Source: Candidatus Nanohalarchaeota archaeon
GTDB lineage: Archaea > Nanohalarchaeota > Nanosalinia > Nanosalinales > JAFCCC01
Assembly: GCA_017610385.1 (NCBI GenBank)
Contig: JAFCCC010000004.1
Location: 13,735-77,734 of the forward strand
Direction of reading: 5' to 3'
Length of the DNA stretch: 64,000 nucleotides
The notes under the pieces are model-generated. The model worked only from the letters and a program-made list of their open reading frames with translations. It searched no databases and had not been told where the DNA came from. Both the position numbers and the translations under genes were made by a program. Shown in pieces: positions 27,045-35,800 of this stretch; positions within the stretch are counted from its first letter, which is position 1, and every line of letters begins with the position of its first letter.

Positions 27045-27842
27045 ATGGAAATTTTAATTCCCTCTACGTTTGGTAGCGAAGAGCGTGATCCTAAATTAAT
27101 TGCATTTAAAATAGGTCAAATTGCACGTATTTGTGGCATCTTTGGAGTAAAAAAAATCATAATCTATAGAGATATTGATGAAAAAGTTAATACGAAACTG
27201 ACTTCTGTACGCATTGAAAAATTTTTAAAATATCTTGAATGTCCACCATATCTAAGAAAATTATTAATACCATACGATAAAGAATTAAAAGAAGCAAATG
27301 TTCTTTCACCATTACAAATACCCGCTCACGGCTACTCTGAAAAATATAGAGAGGGACTGGTTCTTAAAAATCAAAATCCCTCCATTGTAGAAGCAGGATT
27401 TAAAAACCCCGTGGAAATTAACCAAAATCTAAAAAAAGGTTCAAGAGTAACTCTAGAAAAAACAGACTCGGGATTTAAACTAGCAGAAAAAATACACGGT
27501 TTCTGGACATTTGAAATTGAAAATCTGGATTTAGACCTCAAAACAGTTTTAGAAGAAAAGAAAAAAGAAAATAAAATTATTATTGGAACTTCCAAAGTCG
27601 GGGAAAAAATTTCAAAAGTAAAATCACAGATAAAAAAATTGAATTTTGAAAATATAGTTATTGTTTTTGGTTGTGCCTGGAGAGGAATTCAAGAAATACT
27701 AAAGAATTGTAATGTATCTGAAAGCGAATTAAAAACGTATTTTGATTTTATAATTAATACAATCCCAAATCAACACACTAAGACTGTTCGTACAGAAGAG
27801 GCACTCAGTATAACCTTGGGACTTTTTAATTCTTGGGAATAA
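27045..27842 (+). CDS. SPOUT-family RNA methyltransferase (putative, COG2106-like)
   Basis: The frame opens at 26973, but MEILIPSTFGSEERDPKLIA from the ATG at 27045 (265 residues) starts where the family starts and lies about 25 bases from a TTTAAA element. IARICGIFGVKKIIIYRD resembles the SPOUT Rossmann core; the C-terminus (IINTIPNQHTKTVRTEEAL) fits the knotted SAM-binding region, with an OB-like insert between. The archaeal family (DUF171, Methyltrn_RNA_3) probably methylates rRNA; the substrate is not evident here. Divergent from the minor-pilin cluster. Confidence 0.82.
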   Translation: MEILIPSTFGSEERDPKLIAFKIGQIARICGIFGVKKIIIYRDIDEKVNTKLTSVRIEKFLKYLECPPYLRKLLIPYDKELKEANVLSPLQIPAHGYSEKYREGLVLKNQNPSIVEAGFKNPVEINQNLKKGSRVTLEKTDSGFKLAEKIHGFWTFEIENLDLDLKTVLEEKKKENKIIIGTSKVGEKISKVKSQIKKLNFENIVIVFGCAWRGIQEILKNCNVSESELKTYFDFIINTIPNQHTKTVRTEEALSITLGLFNSWE

Positions 27843-27848
27843 GAAAGA

Positions 27849-28103
27849 TTAAAGAAGCTCCATTCGTTCAACTTCTACTGATTGAACTCCATCAATCGCT
27901 CTGATTTTGTCCAGATTTTCATCTAGTATTCCTTCTATGTCTTGCAGTTCCATTGCAACTTTTATTGCCTTTAATCCAAAAGCAATATCCTCCAGACCAA
28001 AATCCTTTGCATCAACAGTTTCTTTAATTTTATTTTGAAGTTGGTCCAAATCTACATCAACACTTTCTGGCATAACTTTTAAGATTAATGCTACATTTCC
28101 CAT
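27849..28103 (-). CDS. ef1b: Translation elongation factor 1-beta (EF-1B)
   Basis: I use the ATG at 28103 (84 residues), with GTGAT upstream. It is the compact archaeal form of the EF-1 guanine-nucleotide exchange domain: MGNVALILKVMPES, the central LEDIAFGLKAIKVAMEL and the terminal IDGVQSVEVERMELL. It exchanges GDP for GTP on aEF-1 alpha during translation. A 55-residue zinc-ribbon gene ends 11 bases upstream, a pairing common in archaea. Confidence 0.93.
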   Translation of the reverse strand: MGNVALILKVMPESVDVDLDQLQNKIKETVDAKDFGLEDIAFGLKAIKVAMELQDIEGILDENLDKIRAIDGVQSVEVERMELL

Positions 28104-28114
28104 AAGAATCACAT

Positions 28115-28282
28115 TTATGGACCTACAAATCCACAGTTAGAGCAAGTATAATTATTTTTTAGTTTTTTACAATGCGCACATCTAGCAATTATTTCTTTGC
28201 CACAGTTTGGGCAAGGAAAAATAGAAAAAGTTTCTCCAGATGCCAAATTTGCACCACACGTTGAACATTCTGTAATTTTCAT
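28115..28282 (-). CDS. Small zinc-ribbon protein upstream of EF-1 beta
   Basis: A 55-residue ORF beginning MKITECSTCGANL. Four CxxC-type pairs are visible: CSTC, CPNC, CAHC and CSNC, giving two treble zinc ribbons. This matches the small archaeal HVO_2753-like zinc-finger family, which is typically encoded next to EF-1 beta. It lies 11 bases before that gene and AGGTTAT precedes the start. Its role is not established; the pairing suggests translation. Confidence 0.85.
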   Translation of the reverse strand: MKITECSTCGANLASGETFSIFPCPNCGKEIIARCAHCKKLKNNYTCSNCGFVGP

Positions 28283-28442
28283 AATAATAACCTATATTTT
28301 GTTAGTTTATTTATCTTTTGAATTTTACTGTATTCTATATACAGCTTTATATGATTAACTAGAAGTTCATTATTTTGACGAAATACATGAAAAGCTACTT
28401 ATAATGTACTTCGTAATGGCCTAATCCCATACAAAATTTGCT

Positions 28443-28515
28443 GCTCCTGTGGTCTAGCTGGATATGATATGACCCTGCGGAGGTCAAGATCTCGGGTTCG
28501 AATCCCGACAGGAGC
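28443..28515 (+). tRNA. tRNA-Arg (anticodon GCG)
   Basis: GCTCCTG pairs with CAGGAGC to form a full seven-base acceptor stem. The T arm TCGGG-TTCGAAT-CCCGA is perfect; the anticodon stem TGACC/GGTCA encloses CTGCGGA, with the anticodon GCG at 28477-28479. No intron and no encoded CCA. A TATA-like CTTATAATG lies about 45 bases upstream. The DUF192 gene begins five bases after the 3' end. Confidence 0.95.
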
Positions 28516-28520
28516 GTAAA

Positions 28521-28871
28521 ATGAAAATAAAAAACACTACAAAAGAAATTGAATTGGAACACATTAAATTATGCAGAAGTTTTGGCAGTTTAATGAAGGG
28601 ACTTATGTTTAAAAAAGAAGGAAAAGCGCTTTTAGACTTTAAGAGAGAAGGTTTTTATGGTATTTGGATGCTTTTTATGCGATTTTCAATTGATATGGCC
28701 TTTCTGGATAAAAATAAAGAAATTATAGACCTTAAACGAAATGTACAACCAATTAGTATAAATCCAAAAACGTGGAAAACATTTTACCCCAAAAAACGTG
28801 CAAGATATGTATTAGAAGTTGAACACGGAAGATTAGATCAATTTACTATTGGGGATCATTTAGATTTTTAA
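28521..28871 (+). CDS. DUF192 family protein
   Basis: 116 residues, the typical size of the DUF192/COG1430 family of small beta-barrel proteins. Family motifs are visible: SLMKGLMFKKEGKALL, GIWMLFMRFSIDMAFLD and ARYVLEVEHGR near the C-terminus. Many relatives are secreted, but this copy has no signal sequence. The molecular function is unknown. The gene starts five bases after tRNA-Arg with no room for a promoter, so it is probably made from the tRNA transcript. The 88 bases after it contain a CCTTATC/GTAAGG hairpin (28886-28907) and no gene. Confidence 0.85.
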   Translation: MKIKNTTKEIELEHIKLCRSFGSLMKGLMFKKEGKALLDFKREGFYGIWMLFMRFSIDMAFLDKNKEIIDLKRNVQPISINPKTWKTFYPKKRARYVLEVEHGRLDQFTIGDHLDF

Positions 28872-28959
28872 TGGGTCGGGAGAGGTCCTTATCTTTTTAG
28901 GTAAGGGTTCGATAGAGAAGTAATCTTAACGAAGTTTGTAAGGAAATAACTTTCTTTTT

Positions 28960-30654
28960 TTATGATTTTGGATGTTCGTGACCCAATTTTTTTCTATTTT
29001 CCAAGTATTTTTTATGTTCTTCTTGTTCGTTTAAAAAAGCATTAAGATCCAATTTATAGTTCTCAATCATTATGGATACGTGCGAACCTCCCAGAAAATG
29101 AGGTAAGATTACATAAGTAGCTCCTCTAGAATATAATTCAATTGCATCATTTACTGTATCTGAAACCACCAGAATAATCGAATCTGAGTTTATTTCTCTA
29201 ACTTTATCTATTATTAGAAAATTTGTTTCTAAATCAGGAATGGTGGATACAATTAGCTTCATCTGTGCCAAATTTAATTCATTTAAGAATTCTTCGTCAT
29301 CTGCGTCTCCATATCTGCATGCTATTCCTTCTTTGCATAGATTCTGAATGATTTCGGGATTATAATCCACAACGAGGAAATTCTTTTTTAATTTTTTGAA
29401 CGCCTCTAGAATGTCATATCCTATTCTATTATATCCAAATAAAATCAATTCCTGATTTCCTACCCATTCTTTAGTATCTTTCATTCTTTCTCTTTCAAAA
29501 ACAGATATATATTGAGATACATGTTTGTATATCTTATCAGAGTAGGTTATTAGATACGTAGAACCTGAAATAGTGATTAAACCCACAATAGTAACTAAAG
29601 AGAGAATTTCTGCATTTAAGTGACCCAATGATAGCCCCAATGAAACAAGGATTAAAGAAAATTCACTTATTTGCGCTACGGTAAGTCCTGCTTGGAATCC
29701 AACCTTTTTCTTATATCCTAAGGCGCCCATTAAAATCATCACAATTAGCGGATTTCCTACCAGTATGAACAATGAAAAAATTAGAGCAGGAACAATTAAT
29801 TGAGAAATATTTCCAAAAACCATTTGAGAGCCTAAAAGAATAAAAAACAAAATAATAAAGAAATCCCGTAAAGGCCTCATTCTAGAGCTAATTTCATAGT
29901 GATACGGAGACATAGAAAGGGCAATCCCGGCAATTAATGCTCCAATTTCCATTGAAAATCCTAGATAATAAAATAGTGCCGCCAGACCTAAGCCCCAACC
30001 AATTGAAAATAAGAATAAATATTCTTGAGATTTTGCGAAAAAACTAGACAATTTTGGAAGACCGAAAATGCTTATTAGAATAAACGCCACAATCGATAAA
30101 ACCGCCAAAACAATGGACCATACGGAAATACTCATTAGGCTTGTTCTATTTGAAACTGAAGAAACAATCATTAAAAGGACAATGACAAAAATGTCCTGAA
30201 CCAATAAAAATCCTATTGAAATTTTTCCATATAGTTTTTCTAAATCTTTCTTATCCGATAGCAACTTCATAATGATGATCGTGCTGCTAAAAGTTAGCGC
30301 TATCGCAATATATGCTGAGACAAGTGCAGAGAATCCTAATAATAAACTTATAAGAAAACCAATCAATGATGTAAAAATGATTTGACCTAAACCTGTAATG
30401 ATGGAAACTTTTCCTACTTCTTTTATCACCTTAGGACTTAGGCTTAGGCCAACCACAAAAAGAAGAAAGGCCACCCCAATACGAGAAAAAAGAGTTATTG
30501 TTTCTGTAGAATGAACAAGATCAAGAAGATAAGGACTAACCAATATGCCCGTCAAAATGTAACCAATGATGAGGGGTTGTTTTAATAATCTCATTACCCC
30601 TGCGATTAGAACCGTTATTACAATTATTAGACTTAATTCTAGAAAGATTTCCAT
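28960..30654 (-). CDS. Kef-type cation/proton antiporter with TrkA-N domain
   Basis: 564 residues. The N-terminal ~380 form about twelve membrane segments of the CPA2 family (GYILTGILVSPYL, FLLFVVGLSLSP). The C-terminal part has a Rossmann nucleotide-binding TrkA-N domain (LILFGYNRIGYDILEAFKK and NFLVVDYNPE, then ACRYGDADDEEFL). It likely exchanges K+ or Na+ for protons with gating by NAD(H). It follows the CBS gene by three bases on the same strand, suggesting regulated ion transport. Confidence 0.9.
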   Translation of the reverse strand: MEIFLELSLIIVITVLIAGVMRLLKQPLIIGYILTGILVSPYLLDLVHSTETITLFSRIGVAFLLFVVGLSLSPKVIKEVGKVSIITGLGQIIFTSLIGFLISLLLGFSALVSAYIAIALTFSSTIIIMKLLSDKKDLEKLYGKISIGFLLVQDIFVIVLLMIVSSVSNRTSLMSISVWSIVLAVLSIVAFILISIFGLPKLSSFFAKSQEYLFLFSIGWGLGLAALFYYLGFSMEIGALIAGIALSMSPYHYEISSRMRPLRDFFIILFFILLGSQMVFGNISQLIVPALIFSLFILVGNPLIVMILMGALGYKKKVGFQAGLTVAQISEFSLILVSLGLSLGHLNAEILSLVTIVGLITISGSTYLITYSDKIYKHVSQYISVFERERMKDTKEWVGNQELILFGYNRIGYDILEAFKKLKKNFLVVDYNPEIIQNLCKEGIACRYGDADDEEFLNELNLAQMKLIVSTIPDLETNFLIIDKVREINSDSIILVVSDTVNDAIELYSRGATYVILPHFLGGSHVSIMIENYKLDLNAFLNEQEEHKKYLENRKKLGHEHPKS

Positions 30655-30657
30655 ATT

Positions 30658-31161
30658 CTAACTCCTCTGCAAAAACTTAATTACACTGCTAGGGGTTACA
30701 ACACCAACAACTTTTTCTTTTTCATTTAGTACTGGAATATATGAGAACCCTTCTTTGTGGATTAATTCTATCACCTCTTTTAAAGAGTCCGAAAACTTTA
30801 CAGTGGATCTGTGTTCATTAACTAGCTCTTTAGCAGATTTATACAAAAATTTACGAGTATATGCAACACCTAATTTTTGAGTAATCGAATCATTTAATTG
30901 TTCCAAAAAAAGATTAATTAAAACCTTAACGTCGATTTCTCCCACGAATTTTTTATCGTTTGTAACCACAATACAAACTTCAGTATCTTCTCTCTTCAAT
31001 TTCCTCATAATTTTTTTTGCGCTATCATCCGTTTTGAGTAATACTGGTTTAATCATTACATCTTTCGCAGTTTTACCTATGTGATAACCGTCCATCTCAA
31101 GTAAATTTGATAATTCTTCTGCTTGATTCTCTCTTAATTTCTTAATTTTGACATTTTCCAT
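30658..31161 (-). CDS. Paired CBS-domain protein
   Basis: 167 residues with two CBS domains, roughly residues 30-95 (VMIKPVLLKTDDSAKKIM) and 105-165 (VKFSDSLKEVIELIHKEGFS, IPVLNEKEKVVGVVTPS). CBS pairs bind adenine nucleotides and sense energy state or ionic strength. Coupling to the antiporter gene three bases downstream suggests it controls that transporter. A TATA-like TTTAAAAG lies near 31196-31205, and a dyad lies upstream at 31239. Confidence 0.88.
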   Translation of the reverse strand: MENVKIKKLRENQAEELSNLLEMDGYHIGKTAKDVMIKPVLLKTDDSAKKIMRKLKREDTEVCIVVTNDKKFVGEIDVKVLINLFLEQLNDSITQKLGVAYTRKFLYKSAKELVNEHRSTVKFSDSLKEVIELIHKEGFSYIPVLNEKEKVVGVVTPSSVIKFLQRS

Positions 31162-31238
31162 CTAGAATCCCTTATGGGAAAATATGACCAAGAGTCCTTT
31201 TAAATGTTTCCATATTTCTCAATTAAGCAACTATGCAA

Positions 31239-31257
31239 TATGAAATATTATTTCATA
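31239..31257. promoter_or_regulatory. Perfect operator-like dyad between the ArsR gene and the CBS/Kef operon
   Basis: TATGAAAT and ATTTCATA are exact inverted copies with a three-base spacer. The dyad lies just past the ArsR gene's 3' end and about 35-45 bases upstream of the TATA-like box of the CBS/Kef operon. ArsR dimers bind such dyads, so this is a reasonable target of the adjacent regulator. The symmetry is seen; binding is inferred. Confidence 0.5.
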
Positions 31258-31285
31258 CGAAAACAAAACCAACATAAAAGCGAAA

Positions 31286-31561
31286 TTATTTTTTCATTAA
31301 TTTTACAACGCTATCATAAATCTTGAAAAATTGTTTTAATTCTTTAAATTTTAAGAAGTAATATTTTTCAGGATGCTCTCTTTCAAAATTTAAAAAACCC
31401 AAATCATACAACAATTTAAGATGTTTTGATGCGGAAGACTCTGTTATGTTTAATTGTTCCGCAACTTCATGAACTGAAACCCTTTGTTTCTTATACAGAA
31501 TATGAAATATGTCTCGTCTTATCTTAGATCTTATTGCTCTGGCCAATTTTTCATCTGGCAT
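31286..31561 (-). CDS. ArsR-type winged-helix regulator
   Basis: 91 residues. The helix-turn-helix VSVHEVAEQLNITESSASKH is followed by LKLLYDLGFLNFEREHPEKYY, the wing. The typical ArsR metal-binding cysteines are absent, so the ligand is probably not a metal, or it acts without one. TTAATTAAAA about 25 bases upstream of the ATG suggests a leaderless message. It precedes the CBS/Kef operon on the same strand. Confidence 0.88.
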   Translation of the reverse strand: MPDEKLARAIRSKIRRDIFHILYKKQRVSVHEVAEQLNITESSASKHLKLLYDLGFLNFEREHPEKYYFLKFKELKQFFKIYDSVVKLMKK

Positions 31562-31710
31562 ATTATATAATAGGGTGTTAGGGTTTTAATTAATTACTTT
31601 TTATTCTTCCCCCAGATTGCATAGACCCTCCATGATAGATTCGTATGTGATTCGGTTTGGGTCCGAAAAATTATTGTCTCAAACGTACGGGATTCGTATA
31701 GGGGTGTATT

Positions 31711-31783
31711 TGGGTCTGGGGAGAATCGAACTCCCGACCTTTGCCTTGTAAGGGCAACGTCATAACCCCTAGACCACAGACCC
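31711..31783 (-). tRNA. tRNA-Val (anticodon UAC)
   Basis: On the minus strand GGGTCTG pairs with CAGACCC, with A as the discriminator base. The anticodon stem TTGCC/GGCAA encloses CTTACAA, giving the anticodon TAC (31748-31750). The T arm TCGGGAG-TTCGATT-CTCCC is well formed. No intron, no encoded CCA. An upstream TTTAAATTAA near 31840 could be the TATA box. Confidence 0.95.
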
Positions 31784-31981
31784 AAAATTTCTGAAAGTTT
31801 CACTGACTGACAAATCAAAGAGCGTTCATTTCTGTTTAATTTAAATTAGGCCCTTCACAGCCACACGAAACACAATACACTATAATTCCTTTTTCAAAAA
31901 AGTTTTTAAATGTGTGTTGTTGATAATTGACTTTTTGAAAGGTTTGTATGTTGTTAAGTTAGTTGTTTGTATTCTATTTAG

Positions 31982-31991
31982 TTATATTATA
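31982..31991 (+). promoter_or_regulatory. TATA box upstream of the hairpin-rich element
   Basis: TTATATTATA sits 20-29 bases upstream of the first 44-base repeat. The spacing predicts transcription starting at or very near base 32010, exactly where the structured repeats begin. Confidence 0.5.
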
Positions 31992-32010
31992 CGTGACTTT
32001 ATCAGATTAT

Positions 32011-32116
32011 TTTTGTGAAGGTTGCCTCACAGAGTGAGTGCAGCCTAAAGCGTTAACCGATTTCGCGGTTACTTTTGTGAAGGTTGCCTCACAGAGTGAG
32101 TGCAGCCTAAAGCGTT
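32011..32116. repeat. Two identical 44-bp direct repeats, period 62
   Basis: The segments 32011-32054 and 32073-32116 are identical over 44 bases (starting TTTTGTGAAGG, ending AAAGCGTT). The 18 bases between them form a separate hairpin. Perfect identity suggests recent duplication or selection on structure. The surrounding 31819-32242 region holds no protein gene. Confidence 0.9.
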
Positions 32117-32207
32117 GATTAACTTGACCGGAAAATATAATTTAATGTTAAGTTAGCCCAATCACGTTAATCAATTAACCGATTTCGCGGTTATCCGAGC
32201 GCTCGGA
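32011..32207 (+). ncRNA. Candidate structured RNA of unknown family
   Basis: A ~197-base island of paired sequence in otherwise AT-rich, gene-free DNA. It contains two identical hairpins in which GGTTGC-CTCAC pairs with GTGAG-T-GCAGCC around AGA (first at 32020-32045), two identical hairpins TAACCG-ATTTCG-CGGTTA (32054-32071 and 32176-32193), a nine-base long-range pair (32115-32123 with 32166-32174) and a terminal 14-base palindrome TCCGAGCGCTCGGA (32194-32207). A TATA box lies at the right distance upstream. I do not recognise it as RNase P, SRP, 5S, tRNA or box C/D RNA. The strand is inferred from the promoter. Confidence 0.5.
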
Positions 32208-32242
32208 GTTAAAAATAAAAATACTCAATCCAAAGTAAAAAA

Positions 32243-32869
32243 ATGAATATTAAAGAACAAATCAAAGTTCTAAAAGAAAAAGATCCAATTTTAGGAGAAG
32301 TAATAGATCAAATTGGCATAATTACCATACCTCACAAAGAGGAAAATACGTTTATTGCGCTGTCAAACACAATAATTTATCAACAATTAGCAGGAAATGC
32401 CGCCAAATCCATTTATGGACGATTTAAAGCACTTTGTAATAATGAAATAGCCCCAAAAAAAGTGCAGAGTTTATCTCTCGAAGAATTAAGAACTGCGGGT
32501 CTCTCTGAGCGAAAAGCTTTATATCTGAAGGACCTCGCAAGGAACTTTATTAAAGGTATGATTCTTCCTGAAAACTTTAGTAAATTAAGTAATGAAAAAA
32601 TTATGGAAAAACTAATGGCTGTAAAAGGAATTGGTCCATGGACTGTAGAAATGTTTTTAATATTTAACCTAAATCGGCCAGATGTTTTTTCAGCCAAAGA
32701 TTTGGGATTGCATAAGGGAATTTGTAAATTATACAATAAAAAGTATCCTTTAACAGAAAAAGAATTAAATGAAATCGCAGAAAAATGGAGTCCGCATAGA
32801 ACTCTAGCTTCTTTATATTTATGGAAAATTAAAGACCGCGTGAATTTTGAGCCAATGTTTATTGATTAA
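32243..32869 (+). CDS. alkA: DNA-3-methyladenine glycosylase II (AlkA-like)
   Basis: 208 residues of the HhH-GPD superfamily. The helix-hairpin-helix LMAVKGIGPWTVEMFLIF is followed by DVFSAKDLGLHKG with the catalytic Asp in KDLG. It removes alkylated purines from DNA as the first step of base-excision repair. Shorter than E. coli AlkA because the N-terminal subdomain is missing, as in many archaea. It ends by overlapping the 3' end of convergent herA by four bases. Confidence 0.92.
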   Translation: MNIKEQIKVLKEKDPILGEVIDQIGIITIPHKEENTFIALSNTIIYQQLAGNAAKSIYGRFKALCNNEIAPKKVQSLSLEELRTAGLSERKALYLKDLARNFIKGMILPENFSKLSNEKIMEKLMAVKGIGPWTVEMFLIFNLNRPDVFSAKDLGLHKGICKLYNKKYPLTEKELNEIAEKWSPHRTLASLYLWKIKDRVNFEPMFID

Positions 32870-35800
32870 ATTTGTTTTCCAGTAATCGCATCAATAACTA
32901 TCTTTTGAGTTGCGTAATATGGGTAATAAATTATATCTGCTCCATCTATTTCCCCTTTAATTACTTTTTTGGCCCGAGAAACCGCGTTATTTCTTGAATA
33001 GTCTATTTCTAATACTTTAGCATTCTGAGCGTCTACTTTTCCTATATTTGCAAATGGATTTTCTTTACCAGAATAAAATGTTTTTTCACCATCCAGAAAT
33101 CTCTTAACAAATTTTTGAGAAACCAGATGATCTAGCATTGCTGAAAGATCACTAAAACTTATTGATAACTTTTCAATTAATTCATTTTTTGTTCTAGGTT
33201 TTAAACTAACTATATTCAATAATTCAAGTTCTCCACCACTTAAATTCGGACTTCTAAATTTAAGTTCGCCATTTTTTCCATCTAACACCAATTTTAAATT
33301 TCCAGAAGTTATGACCCAAAGCGGATAATATACTTCTTTCATGGATTCTCTAAGTTTTTTTTCAAAATAATCTTTCGAATACTTTGGAGAAAATATTTTC
33401 AACATTTTAGTAGATTCTGTCATTACTTTCATTTCTCCACCATGTTTAGTTTTCCTGACTCGTATTTCAGTCATAATTGGATAGTCTTTTCCTAAAACCA
33501 AGCCCACACCAGACGGAAGTCCACGTATAGCTCCCTTAACGCTTTTTGTAACTCCCTCAAAGGATTTAGAAATAGCGTTTAAATCGCTTGGATTGGTAAC
33601 CCTTAAAATAACTTGTGTATTGCACTGGGATAAAATATTATTATCTATTCTAGCAGGTCTTTGAGAAACAACAATTAATCCTAGACCGAATTTTCTTCCT
33701 TCTGATGCAATAGACATTAATGTGTTAGAACTTGCCGCCTTTCCAATATTCCTCTCAGGAATAAAATTGTGTGCTTCCTCAATTAACATTAAAAAAGGAC
33801 TAACTTCCCCTCTTTTTCTTAAATAAAATAGATTTTTAGAAAGTAAATGCACAATAATTTCTTGGGTTTTTGGTGCAACACCCTTCAAGTTAATTAATGT
33901 TGCTTGCCCAGGTTTTATTAAATTTTTGAGTTCTGTGGGATTTTTAGAAAATAGACTGCTTTTTCTAAGTAATTCTAGTAAATTAATCAAACCCCACTTT
34001 GCTTTGGATTCTGACGCCGTACAAAAAGAGAGTATATCATCCAAAGAATAGTTTTTACCTTCTAACTCTCTCAAAATTGTATATAAAATACCTAATTGAG
34101 AATTAGTTAATTTAGATGGTAAAACATCCATAATATCTTGTGCTTTCAAATTCATTTCTGAGAAAGTTAATAATTGTGCTTCACTATTCACACTGGATTC
34201 CCCAGTAAATTCAACAACTTTGTAACTTTTTGGAGTTACTTCAAATTTTTCCTGTTGTTCCTTAGTAATTTTATTTTTGGTTCCTAAACTATGATATTCT
34301 CCATGTGGATCTATTATTAATACTGGATAATTTTTGTCTAATAGTTCTTCACATACGACCCCAGCAAGATAACTATTATGAGAAACAATTCCTCCTCGCC
34401 CAGCTATAAAAGTATGGGTGTCGTCTACAGTGAGATCATAAACATACCCATCATCACTAGTTTTTTCATTAATTTCTGTAATTTGATCCCAAAATATATC
34501 CGAATCAGCCAACAAACTTATTTTTTTAGAAGGCAAAACTTCTTTCAGTTTTTTAACAGCCTCTCGAGACGGAAATCTGTTTTCTAACTCATATCTACTA
34601 ATAATCATATCACTCATTCCAATTCTCTTACTTAACTCCATTTGAGATAAACCATTTTCTTTTCGGGTTCGAAGAATTTCTGGCCCAAGATGGGGTATAA
34701 TATCTACATTTGTATTTCCTTTTGTGTTGTTAACATAAGATTTTAGTTTTTCTTGTTTTCGTTTTATAGAAAATCCAATACGGTCTGAAAATTTACAAAG
34801 ATTTCCAGCGCCACTAATTGAGACTTCATAATACCAATTACCAGAATGATTTGAATTAGTTGCTTTTTTAAATGACTTCCTCAGCCTTGCGACAATCTTA
34901 AAGTTTAATAGCAAATACATGATCTTATTGGCTATATCTTTGCTTGCACTGGATAGTGTAACCGCACAATTTTCCATACAGCCTTCACAATCATAAAAAG
35001 TTCTTAAAAATGATTTCTTACAGTTTATATCTGACTTTAAAATGCAATCCGGAATATTTTTCTCCCGAGATTTATGACTTACCTCATATCCAATGCATTC
35101 CAAAAATAATTTTAAAGATTTAGAATCAATATATCGTGCACAATCTGAGAACTTGCCGGTTTTTAATCCAAAAAGCTTCATTCCAAGATTTGAGAATCTT
35201 CGTAATAGTTTTTCATCATAATTAGTAAAAATGATTCTGAAACTAGTTTTATCTACTTCAGCTCCCTCTGCAATACTCAATGCAAGAAATTCTGCTAAAT
35301 CGGGACTCATCGCAGTGGGATATGAAATGGCCTTACTAAATTTTGAATGTATTAATATACAACCTCGTGAAGAATTAAGGGGCGAATCGTCCTCGTAGAT
35401 CCAATTATCAATAGTCTTTCTTTTTTCAGGAATACCCAAAATATTACAAATTCTTTGTGCCCCAAAACCTTCTTCTCTTAATCGCATAACTTTTGTATAC
35501 GTCTTTTTTGCTTCTTTTCTTAAGTCGTTGATCTGATTACTTTGTTCTAAAACAGATTCGGGAATCTTCAAATCATTTTTACTGTTTACCAAGGTTTTTC
35601 TTGGAATTGCAATATAGTCCCCTTTCTTTAGAACACGAGACTCCTTAAATTGAACTTCGTCTTGAATTGTAAGCAAAGGATGTTCTTCAGAAACCTCTAT
35701 TTTTCTCCCAGAGGCAGTTCTAAGTTCTAATATTTTATCGCATTTTTTCCTGTATGCAAAACTTGCTGGAGATGTTTTTAGTTTTAAATTTTTATCTATA

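Noticed and set aside
28872-28959. Possible tRNA remnant (GGTTCGA next to a CCTTATC/GTAAGG hairpin)
   Set aside because: There is no acceptor stem, anticodon arm or matching 3' end. It is more likely a simple hairpin or terminator after the DUF192 gene.
31594-31818. Minus-strand 74-residue ORF
   Set aside because: It lies across tRNA-Val and has no recognisable protein features; the codons follow tRNA sequence.
32011-32116. CRISPR array candidate from two identical 44-bp repeats
   Set aside because: There are only two copies, the 18-base gap is itself a hairpin repeated at 32176, and no cas genes lie nearby. A structured RNA fits better.
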